Assembly: GCA_030581615.1 (NCBI GenBank)
Contig: JAKTTT010000074.1
Coordinates: 1 to 64,000 of the forward strand
Length of the DNA stretch: 64,000 bases
Source of the DNA: Alloascoidea africana
Taxonomy: Eukaryota > Ascomycota > Alloascoideomycetes > Alloascoideales > Alloascoideaceae
Direction of reading: 5' to 3'
Both the position numbers and the translations under genes were made by a program. The first letter of the stretch is position 1; every line of letters begins with the position of its first letter. Below are positions 32,696 through 42,281 of the stretch, one piece after another. The notes under the pieces are model-generated. The model did not search any database. It saw only the letters and a program-made list of their open reading frames with translations, and had not been told where the DNA came from.

Positions 32696-33526
32696 CTAGA
32701 TGGACATCGGGTTGAAGGAAAAGTACCGAATATTCGGGTAGATACACCTATTAAATGGCAGCTTGGAGGACCGTCGCATCACATCGCCCCGGATGCATAA
32801 ATAGTTAGGGTTGCATACGACCGCGTTCTTCCGCGTCGAGGTTCTTGATGGCGCTTTGTGGTTACTTCGTGGTGCTTCATGGTGAAGCTTCCAAACTAAA
32901 TCACCTTTCGAGCTCATTTTGATTGTAGGAACACCTTTCCTAACTTATCTGGCAATTTTCTCATCAAAACGTTTTGACAATCGACTGCTCAAGCCCCAAG
33001 AGTAGCATTAACACAAAAAAAGCTACTTGTAGTATATGAGATATAAACTCATCATATTTATTTCTCTCTCCCGCCAGCTTACTGGCAAACTCTCGGGGCG
33101 ATCTTGAGATAGATTGAAAGCCCCTTTTAAATGAAGAGAGGAAATAGTAGCATTTAAACAGTTACACTTCCATAACAAGAGAAATGAAATAATGATAATA
33201 TTCCAACGTTTTCCAACAGAAAACTACATGGACCACAATCATGATTTGTCTACTAGAACATATTTTTAGTTCAATTGAACTGTCAAGCTTGAATATGCTG
33301 CTTCGGATCATTCGCTTTCTCTTCTCATGTATATGATCAAATGCTATTCTTTAAACGTACGGAGTGATTGTGACTACACTTTTCCCCACGCGCCTTCCAT
33401 ATTCTCGTGACAAATTCTAGTCTCTCCTGCATGGTCCAGCAATGGGATTTGAAATTATTTAAAGGTGACTCAGACCAATCTGACGAGAACCCCTTCACAA
33501 CTACCTCATTCCAAAGTTTTATCAAC
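32696..33526. other. ARC1 upstream interval
   Basis: No convincing gene; a 73-codon minus-strand frame at 32696-32917 is unrecognised. The stretch from about 33200 is the likely ARC1 promoter and leader. The ARC1 frame is open back to an ATG at 33407, giving an alternative N-terminal extension of 40 residues. Confidence 0.35.
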
Positions 33527-34669
33527 ATGTCGAACGAAGGAGCTTCCATTAAACCAAAGCCCGGCGCAGTATTTGCTTCAACAGATGATTTTCAGTTGGC
33601 TGAGGAGTCGCAATGGATCACTCTTTCAAAGAGGTTTCCAGAATCTTTTCCCGATTTAACTAAAGCACTTGCAAATCGCACTTTTCTCCTTGGAACAAAC
33701 TTACCTTCGAATGCTGATCTTAAAGTTTTCGAAGCTGCCTTACCTTTCCTAAAATCTCTTGATGAAGAGTCAATTATACGTTTTCGTCATATTATCAGAT
33801 GGGCAGACCTAATTCAAAACTCCGTTGCTGAGATCACAGATGGAGATAAATTGAAAATAAACCTGGATTTGCCAGCACCAAGAGAGATCAAAGAAAAACC
33901 AGAGAAGAAATCAGGGGAATCGAAGCAGCCACCCAAACAGGAGAAAAAGAAAAAGGAGAAAAAACAAAAGAATGATAAGGTTGCCCATACCAATAAATCG
34001 AAACTTTCCGAGTCTCCTGAACAAGGCATCAAACCTGAGAAAGTGGAAGAAGATGAAAAAACCAAACTTGAGAGGATAAAACGAGAGAAAAAAGAAAAGA
34101 AAGAAAAGGCAAAGTTAAAGGCAGCCGCTAACAAAAAGAAAGATGATTTAGTGGCCTCTCCCGCCCTTGTAGACTTTCGAGTAGGTTTCATTCAAAAAGC
34201 AGAGAAGCACCCAAATGCCGATTCTTTGTACGTTTCTACAATTGACATGGGGGACCCCGAGGGACCGAGAACAGTGTGTTCTGGATTGGTAAAGTATATT
34301 CCGCTGGAAGATATGCAGCAACGCTATGTCATAGTAATCGCAAATCTCAAGCCAGTTACTATGCGTGGGGTCAAAAGTTGTGCGATGGTGTTGTGTGCTA
34401 CGAGCGAGGAGAAAGGCATTGTTGAATTCGTTAATCCTCCCCAAGACTCAATGGCTGGCGATAAGATCTTTTTCGAGAGTTTTGATGGAACACCAGAAGC
34501 TATTCTTCCACCGAAAAGGAAAATTTTTGAAACTGTTCAGCCTAGGTTCACAACTACTGAGGATTTTGATGTTATCTATAGGGAAGAAGGTCAACCCGAT
34601 AAAAGCCTGATAAATAAGCAGGGCCAACACTGTAAAGTCTCTACCCTGGTTAACGCCATTGTTAGATAA
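33527..34669 (+). CDS. ARC1: Arc1-type tRNA-aminoacylation cofactor (G4p1)
   Basis: The product has 380 residues, against 376 in S. cerevisiae. I chose the ATG at 33527 (MSNEGASIKPK) because it gives the family length; an in-frame ATG at 33407 would add 40 residues. The N-terminal part is a GST-C-like domain (LGTNLPSNADLKVFEAALPF) that binds the methionyl- and glutamyl-tRNA synthetases. The middle, residues about 120-200, is very Lys-rich and binds tRNA. The C-terminal 170 residues are an EMAPII/tRNA-binding OB fold (VDFRVGFIQKAEKHPNADSL, then YVIVIANLKPVTMRGVKS and SCAMVLCATSE). Arc1 keeps the two synthetases in the cytosol and speeds aminoacylation. YGK1 and CUE3 nearby recall the S. cerevisiae YGL101-110 region. 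Confidence 0.93.
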   Translation: MSNEGASIKPKPGAVFASTDDFQLAEESQWITLSKRFPESFPDLTKALANRTFLLGTNLPSNADLKVFEAALPFLKSLDEESIIRFRHIIRWADLIQNSVAEITDGDKLKINLDLPAPREIKEKPEKKSGESKQPPKQEKKKKEKKQKNDKVAHTNKSKLSESPEQGIKPEKVEEDEKTKLERIKREKKEKKEKAKLKAAANKKKDDLVASPALVDFRVGFIQKAEKHPNADSLYVSTIDMGDPEGPRTVCSGLVKYIPLEDMQQRYVIVIANLKPVTMRGVKSCAMVLCATSEEKGIVEFVNPPQDSMAGDKIFFESFDGTPEAILPPKRKIFETVQPRFTTTEDFDVIYREEGQPDKSLINKQGQHCKVSTLVNAIVR

Positions 34670-35281
34670 GAGTTTAACATCATGATACGTTCTCTTGAGA
34701 AGCTATGGTAGAAGGTTGGTCTCAAAAAAGATCAAGGCTATTTGCATAAAATGAGTAGATCCACTACAGTAGAAAATACCCCTTAATACAGAAAAACAGA
34801 CAAGATTTGTTTTTTTCACGTTTTAATGGGACAATCGATCATAGAAAAGTGACTAGCCAATTTGATACAGTTTGATCCATCGGGGTTTACACATGTAATG
34901 CAAAACTTTGCAGTCTTAACTAAAGAAAAGAGAGAAAAACAGGTCCTTTTAACCATATTTATATGCTAGTGTGGACTCTAGTTGCAAATTCAGCTCAGAG
35001 ATATCATGGGAAAGATACTTTCCGAGTCAGGGTAACACGGCTCGATGTTTAGGTATCGGGGCGTCCGATTGTGTCTTCCACTTTTGTGTCAATCTCTTAT
35101 CTAATGCTTGCCCGTCTAGTTGAGAATAACTATGGAAAGCCACATTCATCGGTCCTACCCGCTATGTGAATCTATGAAGCCTTAGCCTCCTAATTATGGC
35201 AGGTTGTATTCTCTGCTAGTATAAATTTACCTCTCCTTACCCCACGGTTCGCTAGATCTCCACGATTGTTTGTTAGTCAAC
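34670..35281. other. ARC1 3' and amidohydrolase-gene promoter region
   Basis: About 610 bases with no ORF of note. The half nearest 35281 is the promoter of the N-carbamoylase-like gene. No tRNA-like structure was found by eye. Confidence 0.35.
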
Positions 35282-36250
35282 ATGTCTATCCGTCAGTTTA
35301 AAATCGCTGGTGTTCAATTGGGCCCAATACTAAAGGCTACTCCAAAAACGGAAACCATTAATAGGCTTTGTTCCTTGCTCTCGGAAGCAGCCGACAATGG
35401 CGCCAAATTGGCAGTCTTTCCCGAGTTGGCTCTTACCACGTTTTTTCCGAGATGGCATATCGATACACAAGAAGAGGTTGATAGCTATTTTGAGAAGGGA
35501 GATATAAGCACGGGTCCTGTTAAGCCATTGTTTGATATGGCGAAGAAACGTGGAATCGGCTTTCATATTGGATATGCAGAGCTTACAGAAAATGGTGAAC
35601 ACTTTAATTCCTCTATTCTTGTTGATGATAAGGGGCAAATTGCCATGAAATATAGGAAGGCACATCTACCTGGCTATGTTGACCCTATTCCTGAAGCAGA
35701 GTATCAACAGTTGGAGAAAAGGTACTTTTTGTATGGCGATTTGGGGTTTCAGGCAACCAGGACAAACCCCAAATGGATTGATTCAACCGTTGGAATGCTT
35801 ATTTGTAACGATAGGCGATGGCCCGAGGCATGGAGATGTTATGCATTGCAAGGAATGGATATATGTCTTGTAGGATATAACACTACTGCAAATGGAACCA
35901 AGTTGTTTGGATCAACAGAGACCAAGGACGTTCGACAATTTCACAGCGATTTAAGCGTTCAGGCCAATTCTTACTTTAATAGTTGCTTCAGTGTTTCTGT
36001 CGGAAAATGTGGAGTTGAGGACGGCCAGGAATTAATTGCTGGTTCTATCATCGTGGACCCAAATGGGAACATTATAGCTCAAGCCAAAACAGAAGGAGAT
36101 GAAATAATTTTTGCAGACATTGACCTTGATGATACGGTTAACGGGAAAGAAAAGATGTTTAACTTTTCAAAGCACAGGAGACCTGAGATTTATGAACGCA
36201 TTGTAGAACAGAAGGGCGCTATTTCGTTACCTCCATACCAACCGAAATAG
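35282..36250 (+). CDS. N-carbamoyl-D-amino-acid-hydrolase-like nitrilase-superfamily enzyme
   Basis: This 322-residue protein is a carbon-nitrogen hydrolase with the Glu-Lys-Cys triad: E in FPELALTTFFPRW (about residue 47), K in YRKAHLPGY (about 126) and C in GMLICNDRRWPEAWR (about 171). The NDRRWPE block after the cysteine is typical of N-carbamoyl-D-amino-acid amidohydrolases, which release D-amino acids, CO2 and ammonia. The frame begins at a TTG 12 bases earlier, so ATG 35282 is taken. Length fits the bacterial enzymes (about 304) with a small extension. I know of no S. cerevisiae orthologue. It sits between ARC1 and YGK1, an insertion relative to S. cerevisiae, so gain from bacteria is possible. 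A role in using hydantoin- or D-amino-acid-derived nitrogen is inferred. Confidence 0.8.
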   Translation: MSIRQFKIAGVQLGPILKATPKTETINRLCSLLSEAADNGAKLAVFPELALTTFFPRWHIDTQEEVDSYFEKGDISTGPVKPLFDMAKKRGIGFHIGYAELTENGEHFNSSILVDDKGQIAMKYRKAHLPGYVDPIPEAEYQQLEKRYFLYGDLGFQATRTNPKWIDSTVGMLICNDRRWPEAWRCYALQGMDICLVGYNTTANGTKLFGSTETKDVRQFHSDLSVQANSYFNSCFSVSVGKCGVEDGQELIAGSIIVDPNGNIIAQAKTEGDEIIFADIDLDDTVNGKEKMFNFSKHRRPEIYERIVEQKGAISLPPYQPK

Positions 36251-37043
36251 AATGCTTAAATTCAGAGAATGCTATTCTGGGGGTTAGGCTAGGCCTTGGT
36301 TCCACCACTAGGCATGATCTTTTGAGTAGAACTGGCAATTTTTGTTCATCCTAGCTCATGAATCTTTATCTACAGACAAAAGATTTTACTAGTTGTAATG
36401 GAAATGCTAATGCTTTTGGTTTAGTTAGTAAATATGAGAGTTCGTCGCGACCACACTTTTTAAGCAGTCCTCTAACGAACGCACAACCTTTGCGACTGAT
36501 TAGACTAGTTGTTAGATTGATATCAAAACAATTTAATGGAGTTTTTCATTGAGAGTTTAGAAATGTCTGGTCTTACAGGAATCAGGTATAATCATAAACT
36601 GGTTTTTTTGAAGAACATGATGTGGAATGAGGCCGAACCTCATGTTCAACAAGCAAGTTTGTAGGATATTCATCACCAAGTAGAGCTGACTACTTCTCTG
36701 GAGTGTTCCCAAACACTACAGACATTGTTTTTATATTGTAGGGTGGTGTAGAAAATATAGTATACCAAACTTTTTGTGTGAACTATGTAAAACAAGAAAA
36801 CAACAAAACTCACATTATCACATCGCGGTATTAACAAGCTTCTGGAAATAACAGAAAACACCTCGATAGAACGATAACTTTTGGGAAAAGAGGTGGAAAC
36901 AAGAAATTATGTTGTCTGATGATGTACGCGGTATTTCACTTTGTTGTTTGCCTCTTTGAGTCGTTGACTAATTAGGGCGCGTTCACTGGGTTCTTCCTCC
37001 TAACCTTCTACCACAGACTCGTTCATATCTCCACTCCAACAGT
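36251..37043. other. Intergenic region upstream of YGK1
   Basis: About 790 bases, A/T-rich. Small frames (36358-36552, 36673-36861) look accidental. The final 150 bases, with pyrimidine-rich sequence, are the likely YGK1 promoter. Confidence 0.35.
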
Positions 37044-37877
37044 ATGACAATACCCGAATCCGAATCCACTTGGTCTGTGGAATCAGCTCTTCCGGAAGAT
37101 GTCAAGCAGCTGTTAACCGCTTCTGATTCCGGAGATGCTCCTACAAATTACATGCTTTTGTTCTTACACGTTATTCAACGGTTGAAGACCACTCCAAGAA
37201 CAGGCTGGCTAAATTTTGATATAGAACAGCCAGGTAAGCAGACTTAGTCTAGACCATAGATCTGACTTTCATCTCTTCTTTCAACAAATTTCCGATCGTT
37301 GACACTAATGAGCATGTTTTGTTTGACAGAATCTATCTCGGATCATATGTACCGAATGGGCTTGATCTCTATGTTATCCAGCTCCAATTCACTCAACAAA
37401 GACCGATGTGTGAAAATTAGCATAGTTCATGACATGGCGGAATCGATTGTTGGAGATATTACTCCTGCTGATCCAGTTACAAAAGGTTTGTTCTTTTTTT
37501 CACCTTCTCGACTAAAGTGAAAATATTCTAACGCTAACAGATGTATAGAGGAGAAGCATCGACGTGAATTGGAATCAATACAGTATATAACCGAGAAGTT
37601 AATTTCACCTTACAATCATCAAGCTGCAACGGAGATCTTGGAACTCTGGAATGAATATGAGGATATATCCTCGCCAGAAGCGAGGTTCGTCAAAGACGTC
37701 GACAAGTTTGAGATGATGGTTCAAGCCTTTGAGTACGAAAAGAAATACCAAGGCGAAAAGAATCTGGACGAATTCTTTACTGCTGAAGAACAGGTGAAGA
37801 CAGAAGAGGTGGGACAATGGACCAAAGATTTGCTAAATCAAAGGAAGAATGCATGGACAAAATGGACAAACACCTAA
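37044..37877 (+). CDS. YGK1: Ygk1/HDDC2-like HD-domain 5'-deoxynucleotidase, three exons
   Basis: Exons 37044-37233, 37330-37485 and 37549-37877 encode 224 residues, similar to S. cerevisiae Ygk1 (YGL101W, 215) and Ygr/Ybr paralogues. The HD metal site is complete: H in ESISDHMYRMGL, HD in SIVHDMAESIVGDITPAD, and D in VKDVDKFEMMVQAFEYE. Exons 1 and 3 alone lack these. The family removes phosphate from deoxynucleoside 5'-monophosphates. Exon 3 begins after the second of two close AGs (37547-37548), since the first (37539-37540) would give an early stop. CUE3 is convergent downstream. Both are on S. cerevisiae chromosome VII near ARC1. Confidence 0.87.
37234..37329 (+). other. YGK1 intron 1
   Basis: This 96-base intron has donor GTAAGC and a TTTGACAG acceptor ending at 37329. 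It is phase 1. The branch site is probably GACACTAAT near 37299, weaker than the CTAAC seen elsewhere. Confidence 0.75.
37486..37548 (+). other. YGK1 intron 2
   Basis: This 63-base intron has a rare GTTTGT donor, GCTAAC branch site at about 37533 and TATAG acceptor ending at 37548. Skipping the earlier CAG keeps the HD-protein frame (TKEEKHRREL). Confidence 0.75.
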
Positions 37878-38033
37878 ATCACCCATGCCATACTAGATAA
37901 GTCGGATAAATGCATTTGTAACTAATGAGGCTAACCTGTACTTCTAAACTGCTTTAAGATGCTGTATGTAGCTTTGGCTAGACTTAGAAAACTTTTTATT
38001 GAACATTTTGTATTGCTTCCGACCAAGGCAAGT

Positions 38034-40199
38034 TCACATTGCCCTCCCAACCTTCTTATCAAAGCCAGCTTTCCTATTATGATTCGCTCGCTTTGCCTTA
38101 TTTTTGTCCTTGTTGGCGCGAACCTTTTTCTGATCTTTGCCTTTTGAACTACCGGTTTTCTCTTGTTCTGATTTTCCTTTAGATACTGTATTCTTGGAAC
38201 TCGGATTTGGGAGTTTCTTAAGTGCTTCATCATCATCTTCTGATGTTGTGTCATTATCATCGCTACTACTGTTTGCGTTCGCGGATCTTCCCTTTCTATA
38301 TCTCGTTGATGGCTTTGTGATCAAATTGCCTTGGAACATATACTTTTCTTCCAAAATCCTGGCTCGTCTGGGATCTTTCACAAGCATTCTAGCCCAGCCT
38401 TCAATTTGCTCATCAGTCCACTTGGTAAAAGCTTTCATCTCGTTTCGTAGACTTGATTTTCGTGAAGATCTTTCAAAAGCGGCAACATTACGCTTATACC
38501 ACTCCCAAAGATATTTCTCATTCTTATCGTGAGAAGAAGTAGCAGGCGTTTCATTCTTAGTTTCCCTTCGATTCTTCGAGGACACTTCTGGTTCCTCCAT
38601 ATTGTCACCTTCAGTTTCGCCTACATCAAGGTCGTCCTCTAACAGGCCGTTGTCGCCAATACTTGATCTTCTGACAGCTCTTCTATTGGTTCTTGGCTGA
38701 GCTGCTACTGGTACAACAGTCTCAGCATCATCGTACGTGTCATCTCTTTCATCATCATCTGCTTCGTAAATGAGCCTTAGAGCTGCTGTCAATGTTCTAT
38801 TTTTCATATCCTGTGAAGCAGATTCGATACTCTCAGCTTGTTCTTTCTTGCCATACAGCACCGATACATTATCTAGCTTATTCCTTGAAATCTCATCGTC
38901 ATCATAAATGGATCTCTGATTATGGAGATTTTGTTCTTCATGCTCATCGGCAGATTCCTGTTGTGTGTCCTCTTCAAGCACAGCATCTGGATTTTCGAGC
39001 ATAAAATTTATTACGCTTTCAACGCTGTTTCCATTTTCTCTCAGTAATGTCTTGATCTGGGATAGCGACAACTGAGGAAACAGGTTCAAAATCGCAGAGA
39101 CATCTTCATCCTTTGGCTCAAATGGAGATTCTCCTTTCAAAGCTTTAGCTTTCACGCTTGAAGTATTTTGGTCTCGATCGTCCCCAGGCTTCTTTAAAAA
39201 GCTGACAAACTTTTCGATATCTGGTTTTAAGTGAATAAACTTTGGATTCCTCAAAATCTCATTTAGTAGTGTGTGATACCGCAAAGTGGAGGTATTATTA
39301 ATGTTCATTTGCCGCAGTATGTTGCTTATTGAGGATGAAGAAAGCGATAACAGTGACAATGCCATCAAATTTTTAACCTGCTGTTTCAAAACCACCTTTG
39401 TTTTCTGATTTGTGTAACAAGTCTCTAAAGAAATTATCCAATGCTTTGTTATCCACTTTTCATTGAATTGAGAAATTCGACCCTGTCCCTTTTCTCCTCC
39501 TTTTTTAAAAGATTTGGAATTCGCTTTTTGCTTTTCTGGTTGAATAAATGGTTCCCAATCAAGTAAGAAACACATACACTCATAATCTGATACAGTGAAC
39601 CTATTTGATTTGAACTTTTTAGCTAGGTGCTTTTGTAGAGGAACTAGAATGTTTGGGTTATGTGGTTTTCCTGAAGCTCCTGATCTCTTCCCAAGACCTC
39701 CTTTGATAATAAACTGACGCATTACAGATCGGTTATTCTTGACAAAACACTTTATGAACATCCATAAAAGCTCTGTAGATTCGTTGACATCAATAAGAAA
39801 GGTTACTTTCCTTGTAACAAGCTCAAACACCCATATTCTAAGCTGTTTCGCTTTTTCTTCAACCGCTTGATTCAAAGAATTTGTACCGTTTGTGGTGGTC
39901 TGGCCATGGTTCTGGTGATGCTCTTTTAAATAAGATGTCAAAAAGACCACAACAGGCTCTAACTGTGGTATCTTTTCATTTCTCCTATTATTTCCATCGC
40001 GCTGTCCTCTCTGTTGACTTTTGTTTTCTTCTGTTGGTAGCTTATCCAGAGCTACATAGTAATACTTTAAGATGTGGACCCAAGTAGTAAGAAGTTTCAA
40101 CCATGTTTCTGGGTGATCTTTCAGCAGTGATGAGACGGTTTCCTGTGAAGGGTATGGCACCACTGGGAGCTCTAGTATGCTCTGTGAGTCTTTAGACAT
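38034..40199 (-). CDS. CUE3: Cue3/ASCC2-like CUE-domain protein
   Basis: This 721-residue protein has a helical N-terminal part of about 340 residues with long basic loops (TWLKLLTTWVHILKYYYVAL near residue 35). A CUE ubiquitin-binding domain lies roughly at 355-400 (DVSAILNLFPQLSLSQIKTL, then SVESVINFMLENPD). The C-terminus is acidic then basic, ending RANHNRKAGFDKKVG. That tail is characteristic of the Cue3/ASCC2 family. In S. cerevisiae Cue3 (Rqt3) is part of the RQC-trigger complex that splits stalled, ubiquitinated ribosomes, with Slh1 and Rqt4. It converges with YGK1. Confidence 0.88.
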   Translation of the reverse strand: MSKDSQSILELPVVPYPSQETVSSLLKDHPETWLKLLTTWVHILKYYYVALDKLPTEENKSQQRGQRDGNNRRNEKIPQLEPVVVFLTSYLKEHHQNHGQTTTNGTNSLNQAVEEKAKQLRIWVFELVTRKVTFLIDVNESTELLWMFIKCFVKNNRSVMRQFIIKGGLGKRSGASGKPHNPNILVPLQKHLAKKFKSNRFTVSDYECMCFLLDWEPFIQPEKQKANSKSFKKGGEKGQGRISQFNEKWITKHWIISLETCYTNQKTKVVLKQQVKNLMALSLLSLSSSSISNILRQMNINNTSTLRYHTLLNEILRNPKFIHLKPDIEKFVSFLKKPGDDRDQNTSSVKAKALKGESPFEPKDEDVSAILNLFPQLSLSQIKTLLRENGNSVESVINFMLENPDAVLEEDTQQESADEHEEQNLHNQRSIYDDDEISRNKLDNVSVLYGKKEQAESIESASQDMKNRTLTAALRLIYEADDDERDDTYDDAETVVPVAAQPRTNRRAVRRSSIGDNGLLEDDLDVGETEGDNMEEPEVSSKNRRETKNETPATSSHDKNEKYLWEWYKRNVAAFERSSRKSSLRNEMKAFTKWTDEQIEGWARMLVKDPRRARILEEKYMFQGNLITKPSTRYRKGRSANANSSSDDNDTTSEDDDEALKKLPNPSSKNTVSKGKSEQEKTGSSKGKDQKKVRANKDKNKAKRANHNRKAGFDKKVGRAM

Positions 40200-40527
40200 C
40201 TAATGATACTAAAATCAGACAGCAATGGCTTGCACTATCTCTCAATATATATGATTCTCAATATCATTTCGACTCATACACAATGCTTATACTGAGAGAG
40301 AAAGCGTTCTCATTTATTCGCTTGTACTGAGATATTTGTCCCAAAATATAGCGCCCAAAAGTGAGAGTTCTTATCACAATACCATTGCTACTAATAGTAA
40401 ATACAAATCTCAGTTGTATAAATAATACATTGTATTTTTAATCTATGCAAATATCAAAGTGTACGAAATTGGGCTTGCACGCTCAAGGATTCTTTTGTGG
40501 TAAGTACAATAAAAACAGTGCTTTTCT
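40200..40527. other. CUE3 upstream / UTP23 3' region
   Basis: About 330 A/T-rich bases between the CUE3 start and the UTP23 stop, both minus-strand. No other feature seen. Confidence 0.4.
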
Positions 40528-41437
40528 TCATTCATTTCCATCTTGTTCAAAATTATTGGAATTATTGCTATCTTTCTGATCTTCTGGATTGTTTTCTTCT
40601 TGCGTTGAGTGCTTTTTATGAGTTTTTCTCCTTCTCGTTGGCTTCTTTTTCACCTCTGATGACTTTTCATCATGTCCATCGCCAGGAACTGTTTTCTGAA
40701 CTGGTTCAACAGGTTTCTTGCTGACTTTCTTCTTTTTAACACTTAGAGGATTGGGGTCTTTAGGTCCCTTCCGTTTCTTGACCCGCTTCTCAGATTCATC
40801 TTCATTCTCCTCATCAACAGGCCGTTTCTTTCCCACATTAAAATCGTTCAACCCACTTGATAATTTTGCAGCTTCTGCTTGATCCCTGGTTTTCATCGTT
40901 ACAGCACCCATCGGTTCGAGTAACATCACTGATCGGTTCATGTAGACGAGAGGAACTCCTGGCACTTTTCGTAAACGGCTTCTTAACTTCTGATCTTGAG
41001 TCACCACCACATATCGATGTTTGTTTTGACCTTCAATGTTCACAATAGACGAAATACATTCTCTTGGTGTTAAAGGATCTTTAGGGGGATGATTGCACCT
41101 TCTCCGTTCAAACCGTTTTGCAAAATCTATCGCTTCTTGATTATCTGTTTTATATAGAGCTTGCATGCAACATTGGGTAATCACTTGAGTTTGTCAACAT
41201 ATTAAGTTAGTACATGAGGTCTTTCTCATCATAAAAATTTCAATGTCATATGAGCATACTTGGTTTGATTTGTCCTTGTATCGTCCTTTCTATGCCTTTC
41301 ACTAGATTGAATTTGGAGGCTACTGATGCCAGTACAATTTCATCATCTACCACCACCTGATATGGTTCTCTGAACTTGAATGTCAGATGATACACATGCA
41401 TCTGCTTTCTATATGTTTTGGCCCGTTTCTGTCTCAT
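40528..41437 (-). CDS. UTP23: Utp23-like PIN-domain small-subunit processome factor, two exons
   Basis: Exon 1 is 41437-41260 and exon 2 is 41183-40528, giving 277 residues (254 in S. cerevisiae). Exon 1 encodes MRQKRAKTYRKQMHVYHLTF, FREPYQVVVD and GIERTIQGQIKP. The splice creates M in KP-M-ITQCCMQALYK, exactly the conserved Utp23 sequence. The zinc cluster follows (CC, then FERRRCNH and ECISS). VVTQDQKLRSRLRKVPGVPL gives the PIN-domain loop. Utp23 is needed for release of snoRNA snR30 and early 18S processing. The tail is Lys-rich. Without the intron the second frame starts at a non-ATG codon, confirming the model. Confidence 0.92.
41184..41259 (-). other. UTP23 intron
   Basis: This 76-base intron has a GTATGC donor at 41259, a perfect TACTAAC branch site near 41210 and CTCAAG acceptor ending at 41184. 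It is the clearest yeast-type intron in the window. Confidence 0.93.
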
Positions 41438-42281
41438 TTTGTACTGCTGTTGTGTAACTATGCTCTTGACATTTTTTTTTTCATTTAGAGATGACTTGAT
41501 GGTTTTGACTATGGTTTACCCGGCCACATTTGGAGGTAAGCGACGTGTCTTGGAATCCCATGAAACATCTTCTTCTTACTGCTCTTGCTCGAAATCAAAA
41601 ACTTAAAGACGTTATGTATAGTATGTGTAAAGGATAGTCTTGGGTAATCTAAATGTTTCGTCATAATGTAGAAGATTATGAAATATTTTAAAAAGCTCTA
41701 AAACGGGTGACAATGCGCCTCAACAAAGCTCAAATTCAAATAGATAAACAACAAACGATTACAAACGGTGTCTTCTTAGAATTCAAATCAGAGGAAGATT
41801 ATACACGAGCACAAAGATAAGAGCATCTATTTTTGTTTTGTTTTTTTGACTTGCTTAACCGATAAAAACCCCCATTTGACAAAACACGCTCTATAATCAT
41901 GGGACATAATGTATCGATCTAACTTGGCATCTTGGGTCATATGGACCTCACATCTACATAGCTTCCGGGTCTTCAACAAGTCATGATCTGCTATTTCTGT
42001 ATGCGCTTACCTAAGTGTAACGAGGAGAGAAGGAAAATTCTGACTTTTCACCAAGCTGTCTCGGCTTCGTGAAAAAAGCACATGCCGAGAATGCTGCTAC
42101 TACTAGCTTTGTTCATCTTTTAAACTGGTGTTTCTTGTCTGTTGATTGTTATTAACTTATAGCATGATAAAAAATAAAGAGAGAACATGAAAGCTGGTCG
42201 AAATTGTTTAGATATTAATTAGTGTATGTTGATCAGGCTGCACGGTCTATGGCCCAAATCATACGCCCGACGGAGTTAAAG
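41438..42281. other. UTP23 upstream / next-gene 3' region
   Basis: About 840 bases without a convincing gene. Contains short ORFs at 41418-41606 that look accidental. No RNA gene recognised. Confidence 0.35.

Noticed and set aside
33407-33526. Longer ARC1 start adding 40 residues
   Set aside because: The shorter start gives the family length and resembles the family N-terminus better; the longer one is possible but unsupported.
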